Of a stretch of 64,000 bases of DNA, positions 34,563 through 43,014 are shown in pieces. The translations under genes and the position numbers were made by a program. The DNA is from Photobacterium profundum (lineage in GTDB: Bacteria; Pseudomonadota; Gammaproteobacteria; Enterobacterales; Vibrionaceae). The DNA lies in NCBI RefSeq assembly GCF_003026285.1, contig NZ_PYOD01000017.1, positions 1 through 64,000 of the forward strand, given 5' to 3'. Each line of letters starts with the position of its first letter. Position 1 is the stretch's first letter. Below the pieces are notes generated by a model, which made no database searches, had not been told where the DNA came from, and worked only from the letters and a program-made list of their open reading frames with translations.

Positions 34563-36155
34563 TTAGTGGCGGAAGTGACGCATGCCAGTAAATAGCATTG
34601 CCATGCCGTGTTCATCGGCTGCTGCGATAACTTCATTATCACGCATAGAACCACCCGGTTGAATAACGCATTTAATGCCAGCTTCAGCAGCGGCGTCTAT
34701 ACCATCACGGAATGGGAAGAATGCATCCGATGCCATTACACAACCTTCAACTTGAAGGCCTTCGTCAGCGGCTTTAATACCTGCAATTTTTGCAGAGTAA
34801 ACACGGCTCATTTGGCCAGCACCAACGCCAACAGTCATGTCACCCTTAGAGTAAACAATCGCATTAGATTTTACGTATTTTGCTACTTTCCAGCAGAATA
34901 ATGCGTCTTTTAACTCTTCAGCGGTTGGTTGACGCTTAGAAACTACATTAAGGTCGTCAGCTGAAACCATACCTTGGTCACGGTCTTGTACTAATAGACC
35001 ACCATTAACGCGCTTAACGTCAAAGCTAGTGGTTTTAGTTGACCATTCGCCGCACTCAAGTAAACGAAGGTTTTTCTTCGCTGCAATGATTTCAATCGCT
35101 TCTGCTGATACTGAAGGCGCAATGATGACTTCAACGAACTGACGCTCAGTGATAGCAGTTGCTGTTGCCGCATCGAGTTGACGGTTAAAAGCTATGATGC
35201 CACCAAAGGCTGATGTTGGATCTGTTTGATAAGCACGGTTGTACGCTTCTAGAACGTCTTTACCTAGCGCAACACCACATGGGTTAGCGTGTTTAACTAT
35301 TACACATGCTGGCTCATCGAATTCTTTCACACATTCAAGTGCTGCGTCAGTATCGGCGATGTTGTTGTAAGAAAGTGCTTTACCTTGAATTTGGCGAGCA
35401 GTAGAGACTGACGCTTCTTCAGGGTTAGCTTCAACATAGAAAGCAGCAGCTTGGTGGCTGTTTTCGCCGTAGCGCATGTCTTGTTTCTTTTCGAACTGCT
35501 GGTTAAAGGTGCGTGGGAATTTAGATTCAGTATCGCCTTCAGTATTGTCACCGTACGATGGCACCATTGTACCAAAGTAGTTCGCAATCATACCGTCATA
35601 AGCGGCAGTATGTTCAAAGGCTGCAATAGCAAGATCAAAGCGGGTCGCGTGTGTAAGTGAACCGTTGTTTGTTGCCATTTCTGTTAATACGCGATCGTAG
35701 TCGTGCGCATTCACAATGATCGTGACGTCTTTGTGGTTCTTCGCAGCTGAACGTACCATTGTTGGACCACCGATATCGATGTTCTCAACGGCGTCAGCCA
35801 GTGTACAACCTTCTTTCGCCACTGTTTCTGCGAATGGGTATAGGTTAACGACAACCATATCGATTGGTGCAATGCCATGTTCAGCCATTACTGCGTCATC
35901 TTGACCACGACGACCAAGTACACCGCCGTGTACTTTAGGATGCAGTGTCTTTACACGACCATCCATCATTTCTGGGAAGCCAGTATATTCAGAAACTTCA
36001 GTTACTTTGATATTTTTCTCTGCAAGTAGACGCGCAGTACCGCCAGTAGAAAGGATCTCTACGCCACGGTTAGCTAGTGCTTGAGCGAATTCAACAATAC
36101 CAGTTTTGTCTGATACGCTAATAAGCGCACGGTGAACAGGACGAGCGTTTTCCAT
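34563..36155 (-). CDS. purH: Bifunctional AICAR formyltransferase / IMP cyclohydrolase
   Basis: Last two steps to IMP. The ATG at 36155 (MENARPVHRALISVSDKTG) is favoured because GAGAG is 9 nt upstream, whereas the ATG at 36164 touches it; 530 residues. The N-terminal MGS-like cyclohydrolase domain (STGGTARLL; GRVKTLHPKVHGG) is followed by the transformylase domain with KHANPCGVA and PFRDGIDAAAEAG. Transcribed with purD from a promoter that overlaps a PurR box. Confidence 0.97.
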   Translation of the reverse strand: MENARPVHRALISVSDKTGIVEFAQALANRGVEILSTGGTARLLAEKNIKVTEVSEYTGFPEMMDGRVKTLHPKVHGGVLGRRGQDDAVMAEHGIAPIDMVVVNLYPFAETVAKEGCTLADAVENIDIGGPTMVRSAAKNHKDVTIIVNAHDYDRVLTEMATNNGSLTHATRFDLAIAAFEHTAAYDGMIANYFGTMVPSYGDNTEGDTESKFPRTFNQQFEKKQDMRYGENSHQAAAFYVEANPEEASVSTARQIQGKALSYNNIADTDAALECVKEFDEPACVIVKHANPCGVALGKDVLEAYNRAYQTDPTSAFGGIIAFNRQLDAATATAITERQFVEVIIAPSVSAEAIEIIAAKKNLRLLECGEWSTKTTSFDVKRVNGGLLVQDRDQGMVSADDLNVVSKRQPTAEELKDALFCWKVAKYVKSNAIVYSKGDMTVGVGAGQMSRVYSAKIAGIKAADEGLQVEGCVMASDAFFPFRDGIDAAAEAGIKCVIQPGGSMRDNEVIAAADEHGMAMLFTGMRHFRH

Positions 36156-36294
36156 TGCTACCATCTCTCTAAATACACGGTGAATAGGATATTTCCCAAA
36201 ACAACTGCATGATGTCGGTAGTCTTGGGAAATAGCCTCGGCTAAAATTGAAAAAACCAAGCTTTCATTGAGCTGTAGAAGCATCTGTTGTGCGT

Positions 36295-36332
36295 ATTTTA
36301 CATTAATTTCGAAGTGACGCAAACGTTTGCTC
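36295..36332 (-). promoter_or_regulatory. purHD promoter with PurR operator
   Basis: On the minus strand, TTTGCG (36323-36318), a 17-bp spacer and TAAAAT (36300-36295). The sequence ACGCAAACGTTTGCTC at 36317-36332 matches the PurR consensus (ACGCAAACGTTTTCNT) almost fully and overlaps the -35 element, so purine repression by occlusion is expected, as in E. coli. Confidence 0.85.
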
Positions 36333-36389
36333 TTGGCTGTTTTCCCTATTTAACCCTACAAAATCATTGAAGCACAACGGAGTCGGTAT

Positions 36390-36824
36390 ATGTATTTGAT
36401 TGGACAGCTCGCAAAATTATGTGGGGTAAGTAACGATACACTGCGGTTTTATGAAAAAAATGGCTTGATGGAGCCTGCTGGGCGTAGCAATAGTGGTTAT
36501 CGCTTATACAGTGAAGAAAACTTGTCGCGCATCAATTTTATTATTAGGGCGAAAGCAATTGGATTGAGCCTCGATGAAATTCGCGAGTTGCTGGGCATTC
36601 GACTAGAAGCCAGTCAACATAGCTGTGCAGAGGTGAAAGCCATTACTCAAACGAAGTTAGATGATGTTGATATGAAAATCGCAGAATTAACGCGAATTCG
36701 AACTGCATTGAAGAAACTTAATGATGCTTGTTGTGGTCATGTGGACGATGATGCCAGCCACTGCTCGATCCTTGAGGCGCTTGATGAGCGAGATTGTTGT
36801 TCTACATTACACGTAAATAAGTGA
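36390..36824 (+). CDS. zntR: Zn(II)-responsive transcriptional regulator ZntR
   Basis: MerR-family activator. 144 residues: N-terminal HTH (MYLIGQLAKLCGVSNDTLRFY, SGYRLY), dimerisation helix, and metal-binding Cys79 (HSCAEVK), Cys114-Cys115 (DACCGH) and Cys125 (HCSILEALD), which match the Zn ligands of E. coli ZntR. Two extra cysteines (DCCSTLH) end the protein. It is divergent from purH. Its usual target, a ZntA efflux ATPase gene, is not in this window. Confidence 0.92.
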   Translation: MYLIGQLAKLCGVSNDTLRFYEKNGLMEPAGRSNSGYRLYSEENLSRINFIIRAKAIGLSLDEIRELLGIRLEASQHSCAEVKAITQTKLDDVDMKIAELTRIRTALKKLNDACCGHVDDDASHCSILEALDERDCCSTLHVNK

Positions 36825-36849
36825 TTGAGCCAAAATGTATTGTTATCTA

Positions 36850-37056
36850 TTACTCTTCATCTGACGATGTCGCTTCTTTGGCATTGCTAATGACATCTTT
36901 AGTGGTATCACGGAAAAAATGACCAGTGGCACGGGTAACATCACGAGTGGTATGACCGATTTCAGTGAAGCCATCCTTAATGCCTTGCTTCTCTTGAGCT
37001 GAGCAGCCTATTAAAAGTACGCTGCTTAATGTGATACACAAAAGTTGCTTTTTCAT
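36850..37056 (-). CDS. Small predicted lipoprotein
   Basis: 68 residues. Signal peptide MKKQLLCITLSSVLLIGCSAQ with lipobox LIGC, then a short helical, Thr/Asp-rich mature part (KDGFTEIGHTTRDVTRATGH) ending acidic. No family recognised with confidence; short proteins of this make-up are common in Vibrionaceae envelopes. It converges on zntR (26 nt apart) and is divergent from ppnP. Confidence 0.7.
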   Translation of the reverse strand: MKKQLLCITLSSVLLIGCSAQEKQGIKDGFTEIGHTTRDVTRATGHFFRDTTKDVISNAKEATSSDEE

Positions 37057-37228
37057 ATCGCCTCTTTTCGGTTCGTGAGATGAGTTAAATAAGATATTTT
37101 AATGCGACGAACATTTCACTAAAAATTTAATGATTAACGTGATCTTACTTTTCTAGCGGGGATAGCTTGGGGATATAAACTGTGATAGCTTCAAAGCCAG
37201 TCAATAAAAATGAATGATAGGGAATATC

Positions 37229-37510
37229 ATGTTGAATGTTAATGAATATTTTGAAGGCCAAGTGAAATCAATCGGTTTTGAAACTCAAGGCGATCGAACG
37301 AGTGTTGGTGTTATGGCTGCTGGGGAATATACGTTTGGTACCGCTGCACCCGAGCGAATGACTGTGGTTAAAGGCTCAATGGATGTGAAGCGACCTGGTC
37401 ATGTAGAATGGGAGACATTCAATGCAGGGGATGATTTTGAAGTACCAGGTGATTCATCATTCGAGGTAAAAATCATGTCATCGACGGCATATCTGTGTGA
37501 CTACCTTTAA
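37229..37510 (+). CDS. ppnP: Pyrimidine/purine nucleoside phosphorylase PpnP
   Basis: Small cupin-fold phosphorylase (formerly YaiE, UPF0345) acting on several nucleosides. 93 residues from the ATG at 37229 (MLNVNEYFEGQVKSIGF), with AGGGAA upstream; the frame is open to 37214 without support. Conserved blocks: SVGVMAAGEYTFGTAAPE, MTVVKGSMDV, FEVPGDSSFEV and the C-terminal AYLCDYL. Confidence 0.93.
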   Translation: MLNVNEYFEGQVKSIGFETQGDRTSVGVMAAGEYTFGTAAPERMTVVKGSMDVKRPGHVEWETFNAGDDFEVPGDSSFEVKIMSSTAYLCDYL

Positions 37511-37556
37511 TTTCTGGTGCTCTATCGACTAAGTATAATGCTTGGTATCGCATCAT

Positions 37557-37587
37557 AAAAAGCTTCGTCTCTACGAAGCTTTTTTTA
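37557..37587 (+). terminator. Terminator between ppnP and malI
   Basis: AAGCTTCGT / ACGAAGCTT stem with CTCT loop; A run before and T run after, so it probably works for both convergent genes. Confidence 0.92.
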
Positions 37588-37635
37588 TAGCTATAAAAAG
37601 GTAAATAGTCATAAGTTAATTTTAAATTTATGATT

Positions 37636-38658
37636 TTATGCAGATTCACGCTGTAGCAACGTCGGGGAAAGTATAACCCTTTGTGCTGAGCCTGTATTTT
37701 TCTTCATTCTTTCCAGTAAACGTAAACCTGCTTGCTGACCGATTTCTTTAGCTGGTGAGGTAACAAAGGTTAACGATGGCTGAGTAAGTTCTGCTTCTGG
37801 TACATCATCAAAGCCGATTAATGCCACTTGTTGACCAATGTAATTATCCTTACCAATACTACGGTTCGCTCGGCGCACACCGTAAATAGCACCTAATGCT
37901 GTCGCTGGGCGATGGCATAAAATGGCGGTAATTTTTGGCTGGTGGTTCAATAGATACTGCACAGTTTCAGCGGCTTCTTTTTGTGAATTACCACACTCTA
38001 GCACCCACTCATTTTTGAAGGGTAAGCCATATTGCATCAAGGTTGTACAATAGCCGCCAATACGTTCTGCACGTGTTAATGAATCGCTGCTTCCACCCAC
38101 ATAGGCAATATGGCGGTGCCCCTGTTCAATAAGGTATTGAGTTGCCATTTTGGATGCGTGATTATTATCTGGACCGATATAATCAATATCGAACTCGACT
38201 GATGCGCGTGCCACACACACGATCGGTATCTCGTGGGTTTCTGCCATGTCGATAATCGGTTGTGTAGAACCTCTTACTGGGCTGAATACAATACCTGCGA
38301 CGCTCTGTTGCACCATCGATTGAACACATTTCAAAAGCTTATCTGGTGAGTCGCCACATTGTGCTAAAAAGAGCATATAGCCGTGCTTTTCTAGTTCTTC
38401 GCTGATCCCTGCCGTAATTTCGGTATAAAAAGGATCCGTAATGTCACGTAGGATCAAGCCGATCAAGTTCGATTGATTTGATCGTAAGTTAGCCGCCGCT
38501 TTATTCCGTACATAGCCGAGATCATCAATAGCCTTATTGACTTTTTTGATGGTGGATTCAGATATCCTTCCTTTATTACCTAATACCAGTGACACGGTAG
38601 ATACCGAGACTCCCGCGTATTCTGCAACATCAGTGATTTTTATTTTTCGAGGACTCAT
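37636..38658 (-). CDS. malI: LacI-family repressor MalI
   Basis: Predicted repressor of malXY. 340 residues from the ATG at 38658. N-terminal HTH KITDVAEYAGVSVSTVSLVL followed by the hinge helix region (NKAAANLRSNQS), then a periplasmic-binding-protein-like core (LIGLILRDITDPFYTEITAG; LTRAERIGGYCTTLMQYGLPF; EWVLECGNSQKEAAE) that aligns with E. coli MalI. No strong ribosome site precedes the start. It is divergent from malX; two perfect copies and one degenerate copy of its likely operator lie between them. Confidence 0.9.
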   Translation of the reverse strand: MSPRKIKITDVAEYAGVSVSTVSLVLGNKGRISESTIKKVNKAIDDLGYVRNKAAANLRSNQSNLIGLILRDITDPFYTEITAGISEELEKHGYMLFLAQCGDSPDKLLKCVQSMVQQSVAGIVFSPVRGSTQPIIDMAETHEIPIVCVARASVEFDIDYIGPDNNHASKMATQYLIEQGHRHIAYVGGSSDSLTRAERIGGYCTTLMQYGLPFKNEWVLECGNSQKEAAETVQYLLNHQPKITAILCHRPATALGAIYGVRRANRSIGKDNYIGQQVALIGFDDVPEAELTQPSLTFVTSPAKEIGQQAGLRLLERMKKNTGSAQRVILSPTLLQRESA

Positions 38659-38709
38659 TAACAACAACTTATGGAATTTATTAGCACGCCTTAGGGTGCA
38701 TTATAACGA

Positions 38710-38725
38710 AGTAAAACGTTATATC
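38710..38725. promoter_or_regulatory. Degenerate MalI-type operator
   Basis: AGTAAAACGTTATATC, 13 of 16 positions like the core GATAAAACGTTTTATC, about 50 bp upstream of the malI start. Confidence 0.5.
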
Positions 38726-38811
38726 TATTTAACCATAACCTTATCAGGATCACAGTTTAGATAATGTGTTTTACGTCGCGGTATTTACGTGATCAAAGTA
38801 TCAATAATAGT

Positions 38812-38829
38812 TGATAAAACGTTTTATCA
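38812..38829. promoter_or_regulatory. MalI operator, copy 1
   Basis: Perfect 18-bp palindrome TGATAAAACGTTTTATCA. The core is the same as the known E. coli MalI operator (GATAAAACGTTTTATC). Confidence 0.87.
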
Positions 38830-38902
38830 TTATTTTAGTGAATGACTAAAGCGCTGGCAAAGATGGTTTATTAATCTATGTTGGCGTTTTTTTAAATATT
38901 TT

Positions 38903-38920
38903 TGATAAAACGTTTTATCA
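38903..38920. promoter_or_regulatory. MalI operator, copy 2
   Basis: Second identical TGATAAAACGTTTTATCA, 91 bp centre to centre from the first and 43 bp before the malX start. The spacing would allow DNA looping by a tetramer or two dimers; looping is an inference. Confidence 0.87.
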
Positions 38921-38963
38921 CATTGTACCTACAACAATAAAAAAGGGTTAGAGGTAGCCAATC

Positions 38964-40535
38964 ATGTCTCATACTTCCAAGAAAACTACACTTTGGGAAT
39001 TTTTCCAAAGTCTCGGTAAAACCTTCATGTTGCCGGTCGCATTGCTTGCGTTCTCCGGTATCTTGTTAGGTGTCGGCAGTTCATTGTCTAGCAGCGCAGT
39101 AAAAGAAAGCATGCCGTTGCTGGATAACATGGTGCTGCAGCTTATTTTCATGTGGATGACAAAAATTGGCTTAGTCGCCTTCATTTATTTGCCTGTGATG
39201 TTTGCCGTTGCTATTCCATTAGGTTTGGCACGTGAAGAAAAAGGTGTCGCTGCATTTTCCGGTTTTGTTGGTTATGCCGCGTTAAATTTATCGATTAACT
39301 TCTATCTGACGGTGGCGAATGTACTGGGTAACCCTGAGCAGGAAGCAGCATATGGTGTGAAGTCGATCATTGGGATTGATTCGATTGATACCGGTATTCT
39401 AGGTGCGGTGATTGTCGGTATTATTGTTGCAAAACTGCATACGCGTTTTTATACCTATAAGATGCCTGATGCATTAGCATTCTTTGGCGGCGCCCGCTTT
39501 GTACCTATTATTACCACTCTTGTTTTAGGCGTTGTCGGTTTAGTTGTTCCCCTTATCTGGCCTTACTTTGCAGCCGGTATTAACGGCGTTGGTACGGCTA
39601 TTTCCCATGCAGGTCCTTTTGGTCCGTTCTTATTTGGTACCGGTGAGCGCCTATTATTACCTGTTGGTTTACACCATATTTTAGTGGCACTGGTTCGCTT
39701 CACTGAAGCGGGCGGTACGATGGATGTGTGTGGCGAGACCGTTAGCGGCGCTCTAAATATTTTCTACTCGGAGTTATCTTGTTCAACCACCGATGGTTTC
39801 TCTCCTACGGCAACAGCGTTCTTGTCGCAAGGTAAAATGCCTACATTTTTAGGTGGCTTACCTGGTGCTGCTCTTGCAATGTATCACTGTGCACGCCCTG
39901 AAAATCGCAGCAAGGTAAAAGCATTGCTGCTATCGGGTGTAGTGGCGTGTTGGGTTGGTGGTATTACTGAGCCGCTTGAGTTCTTGTTCCTATTTGTTGC
40001 GCCAGTTCTGTACTTCATTCATGCCATCTTAACGGGTTTCGGTTTCATGGTTATGGGGCTGTTAGATGTCACTATTGGTAATACCGATGGCAATATTATC
40101 GACTTCTTAATCTTTGGTGTACTGCAAGGCACAGCGACTAAGTGGTATGTGGTACCGGTTGTTGCGGCAATTTGGTTTGCGATGTATTACAGCATCTTCC
40201 GCTTCGCAATCACGCGCTTTAACCTTAAAACGCCGGGTCGTGAAGTTGAAGTGCAAGACGAGTTGGCAGCAGCTGTAACAGGTGATAAAAACTTGGGTTA
40301 CAAAGGCGATATTATTTTAGCTGCATTGGGTGGTGCAGATAATATTCTAGCGTTAGATAACTGTATTACTCGTTTGCGTATGTCGGTAAAAGATATGTCT
40401 TTAGTTAACGATGCTGTACTGAAAGCTAATGGTGCGCTAGGGGTAGTGAAACTGGATGAGCATAATCTACAAGTGGTGATTGGACCGCAAGTTCATATGG
40501 TGAAAAATGAAATGCAAAGCTTAATGCCTGCATAA
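38964..40535 (+). CDS. malX: PTS maltose/glucose-type EIICB component MalX
   Basis: Membrane permease and phosphotransfer subunit. 523 residues: EIIC domain (1 to about 415) with roughly ten membrane segments and the sugar-site motif GGITEPLEFLFLF; then a C-terminal EIIB domain with the phosphorylated cysteine in LDNCITRLRMSVKD. No EIIA is fused, so a glucose-type EIIA (Crr) must act in trans. Good ribosome site (AGAGG). The real substrate of MalX is not settled in any species; maltose/glucose is by homology. Confidence 0.92.
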   Translation: MSHTSKKTTLWEFFQSLGKTFMLPVALLAFSGILLGVGSSLSSSAVKESMPLLDNMVLQLIFMWMTKIGLVAFIYLPVMFAVAIPLGLAREEKGVAAFSGFVGYAALNLSINFYLTVANVLGNPEQEAAYGVKSIIGIDSIDTGILGAVIVGIIVAKLHTRFYTYKMPDALAFFGGARFVPIITTLVLGVVGLVVPLIWPYFAAGINGVGTAISHAGPFGPFLFGTGERLLLPVGLHHILVALVRFTEAGGTMDVCGETVSGALNIFYSELSCSTTDGFSPTATAFLSQGKMPTFLGGLPGAALAMYHCARPENRSKVKALLLSGVVACWVGGITEPLEFLFLFVAPVLYFIHAILTGFGFMVMGLLDVTIGNTDGNIIDFLIFGVLQGTATKWYVVPVVAAIWFAMYYSIFRFAITRFNLKTPGREVEVQDELAAAVTGDKNLGYKGDIILAALGGADNILALDNCITRLRMSVKDMSLVNDAVLKANGALGVVKLDEHNLQVVIGPQVHMVKNEMQSLMPA

Positions 40536-40552
40536 ACGCGCTGACTTGTATT

Positions 40553-40577
40553 ACGGGGAGCCTGGCTCCCCGTTTTT
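40553..40577 (+). terminator. Hairpin with T tail between malX and malY
   Basis: ACGGGGAGC / GCTCCCCGT stem with CTG loop and five T residues. It sits inside the presumed malXY operon, 24 nt before malY, so it should reduce malY relative to malX. Confidence 0.85.
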
Positions 40578-40600
40578 CTTTTCTGAATTTGAGGTTTGTT

Positions 40601-41773
40601 ATGTTTGATTTTTCTACCACGGTGAATCGCTATGGTACGTATTGTACGCAGTGGGATTATGTCGAAGATCGGTTTGGCCAAGCTGATTTATTGCCGTTTA
40701 CTATTTCTGATATGGATTTTGAAACTGCGCCATGTATTCAGCAAGCATTACAGCAACGTCTTGAACACGGTGTTTTAGGGTATAGCCGCTGGAATCATGA
40801 TGATTTTAAGCTGGCGATAACAGGGTGGTTTGATAAACGTTTTAATGTGCAGCTGCCTGTCGAATCGGTGGTTTACGGCCCCTCGGTGATCTACATTATT
40901 TCTCAATTGGTGCAGATTTGGTCTGAGCAAGGCGACGGTGTGTTAGTACACACTCCTGCTTATGATGCCTTTGGCAATATGCTGAATGCGAACCAACGTC
41001 AGTTGTTGGAAAGCCCATTATTAAAAACAGCTGAGGGTTATCAGATTGACTGGCCACAATTTGAAGCGCAGGCGGCATTGTCCCATTGCAAAATTTTATT
41101 ATTGTGCAGCCCGCAAAACCCTACTGGACGGGTATGGACGAAGATAGAGCTGGAGCGGATGGCGGAAATTTGTCTGCGCCATAACATAAAAGTGATTTCT
41201 GATGATATTCATATGGATGTTGCGTATTCCTCATATATCCCTTGGTCTGAGGTTGCAATGGATAATGATTGGGCGCTGGTCACATCGGGCTCTAAATCCT
41301 TCAATATTCCCGCGCTGACGGGTTCCTATGCATTTATGCCTGATAAGGCAACACGTGAAGCTTTTCTACTGCAATTAAAGGCAGCGCACGGCTTATCTTC
41401 CCCGTCTATTTTGGGCGTTATTGGGCATATCGCAGCCTATCAACATGGTGATGAATGGCTAGATGCATTGAAAGGCTATTTACATGCAAATCTAGAGTAT
41501 GTCGCCGAGCGACTGAACTTGGAATTCCCAACCATTAACTACCAAGTACCTGAAGGCACTTACTTAGCGTGGATTGATTTGAATTCACTGAATATCAATA
41601 TGGATGAATTACAGTGCATTTTAATTAACGAGCACAAAGTGGCGATTATGCGAGGCGATACCTATGGCTCTGCAGGTAAAGGGTACATCAGGTTAAATGT
41701 AGGTTGTCCCCGCAGTAAAGTGGTTGCCGGTGTAACAGCACTGATTGCTGCATTACAGACAACTCGTCAGTAA
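40601..41773 (+). CDS. malY: PLP-dependent aminotransferase/C-S lyase MalY (PatB family)
   Basis: Cystathionine beta-lyase-type enzyme that in E. coli also inhibits MalT. ATG at 40601 with GAGG 6 nt upstream; 390 residues, identical in length to E. coli MalY. Fold type I signatures: GPSVIYIISQLVQ, PQNPTGRVW, SDDIHMDVAY and the PLP lysine in SGSKSFNIPALTGSY. The C-terminal YLAWIDLN and YIRLNVGCPRS blocks fit the family. Whether it interacts with MalT here is not visible. Confidence 0.93.
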   Translation: MFDFSTTVNRYGTYCTQWDYVEDRFGQADLLPFTISDMDFETAPCIQQALQQRLEHGVLGYSRWNHDDFKLAITGWFDKRFNVQLPVESVVYGPSVIYIISQLVQIWSEQGDGVLVHTPAYDAFGNMLNANQRQLLESPLLKTAEGYQIDWPQFEAQAALSHCKILLLCSPQNPTGRVWTKIELERMAEICLRHNIKVISDDIHMDVAYSSYIPWSEVAMDNDWALVTSGSKSFNIPALTGSYAFMPDKATREAFLLQLKAAHGLSSPSILGVIGHIAAYQHGDEWLDALKGYLHANLEYVAERLNLEFPTINYQVPEGTYLAWIDLNSLNINMDELQCILINEHKVAIMRGDTYGSAGKGYIRLNVGCPRSKVVAGVTALIAALQTTRQ

Positions 41774-41898
41774 TGTTTTTAATTATAAAGCGTTGGGTGT
41801 TAGTAAATACTTACCGACTTTTTATACGATAGATTTAGCGTAGCTGAGAGTTGTTACGCTAAATCTGTTGTTATGGCTACCTTTGCTTCGTTCTGGTG

Positions 41899-42861
41899 TT
41901 ACTTCAAACTTGGTGATTGAGGTTTTATTGAAGAGTTAACCTCGAGCATTCCAGTTGGTACTCGCTTCATTTGAGCCAGAGTGAGCCCAACCAATACCAT
42001 CCCCCCTCCAATGAGATGGTACTGACTAGGATGAATACCCAGCATCACAATACTCATACTGGCGGTAAATAACGGTACTAAATTCATGAACAAGGTTGAG
42101 CGTGCAGCGCCAATTTGAGTTACCCCTTTTAGCCAGCACCATGGTGCAATAATTGAGGCAGCAAAGGCGGCAAATGCGACCATAGGTAAGGCGCTAAGCG
42201 AAATGGCTGTTGTCTCGCTACTAAGCAATAAAGGCAGTTGTAGCAAGGCACCCAGAAATACTTGGCAATACACTGCGCACCAAGGTGTTAATGGTAGCTT
42301 CCAGCGATTCAGTAATACGGAATACAAAGCATAAGAGAGGCTGGAAACAAACATAAGCATGTCACCCTGTTTGAACCCTTGCGTCAGCAATTGATTCGGG
42401 TTGCCTTCACTCAACATGTATACCAAACCAATGAATGATATTAATGCCCCAATTAAGGTGTGGATTCGTAATTTCGTGCCTAGCAGGGGCACGGCGAGAA
42501 ACAGACCAAATAAGGGCATTAGCGAGAGAAAAATCGCAATGTTTGTGGCGCTGGTGGTGTAAGCCGCGTAATACGCCAAGCTTTGATTTAATACCATGCC
42601 GAGCGATGCCAACACAGTCAGCTTTGTTAGGTGCACTTTTATTTGCAGGCGTTGTCGATAAACGGTTGTAAGGCAGAAGGGGGTGAGCAACAGCAAAGCG
42701 AAAAACCAGCGATAAAATGCAATAGCCCCAGGCTCGATCGTGGCTGTTGCCATTTTACTAACCACGGCATTTGTCGCCCAAATGGCAACTGCCAAAATGG
42801 GGAATAAAAAGCCGATAAACGGATAGTTAGCGTATCGACTCCCTGAGTGATGTTCAGTCAT
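41899..42861 (-). CDS. EamA/DMT-superfamily exporter
   Basis: 320 residues with ten hydrophobic segments in two EamA repeats (IWATNAVVSKMATATIEPGAIAFYRW is the start of the first; SYALYSVLLNRW the second). Such proteins usually export amino acids or small metabolites; the substrate is unknown. It is divergent from an AraC-type regulator, and a MalI-like operator lies between them, so it may answer to MalI as well. Confidence 0.85.
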   Translation of the reverse strand: MTEHHSGSRYANYPFIGFLFPILAVAIWATNAVVSKMATATIEPGAIAFYRWFFALLLLTPFCLTTVYRQRLQIKVHLTKLTVLASLGMVLNQSLAYYAAYTTSATNIAIFLSLMPLFGLFLAVPLLGTKLRIHTLIGALISFIGLVYMLSEGNPNQLLTQGFKQGDMLMFVSSLSYALYSVLLNRWKLPLTPWCAVYCQVFLGALLQLPLLLSSETTAISLSALPMVAFAAFAASIIAPWCWLKGVTQIGAARSTLFMNLVPLFTASMSIVMLGIHPSQYHLIGGGMVLVGLTLAQMKRVPTGMLEVNSSIKPQSPSLK

Positions 42862-42901
42862 AGTAATTTTCTCTCATTGATGTAGGGGATTACAAATGAT
42901 T

Positions 42902-42919
42902 AGATAAAACGTTTTACCT
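42902..42919. promoter_or_regulatory. MalI-like operator between exporter and AraC gene
   Basis: AGATAAAACGTTTTACCT matches 15 of 18 positions of the perfect operators near malX. It is 41 bp from the exporter start and about 95 bp from the AraC start. Confidence 0.6.
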
Positions 42920-43014
42920 AGTAAGAGTGTTACATGGCGGGAGAGAACCTGATATGCCAAACCAGACAGTCAATTGACCGTGTCAGACAACGAACATGTG
43001 AACAAGGTGGAATG

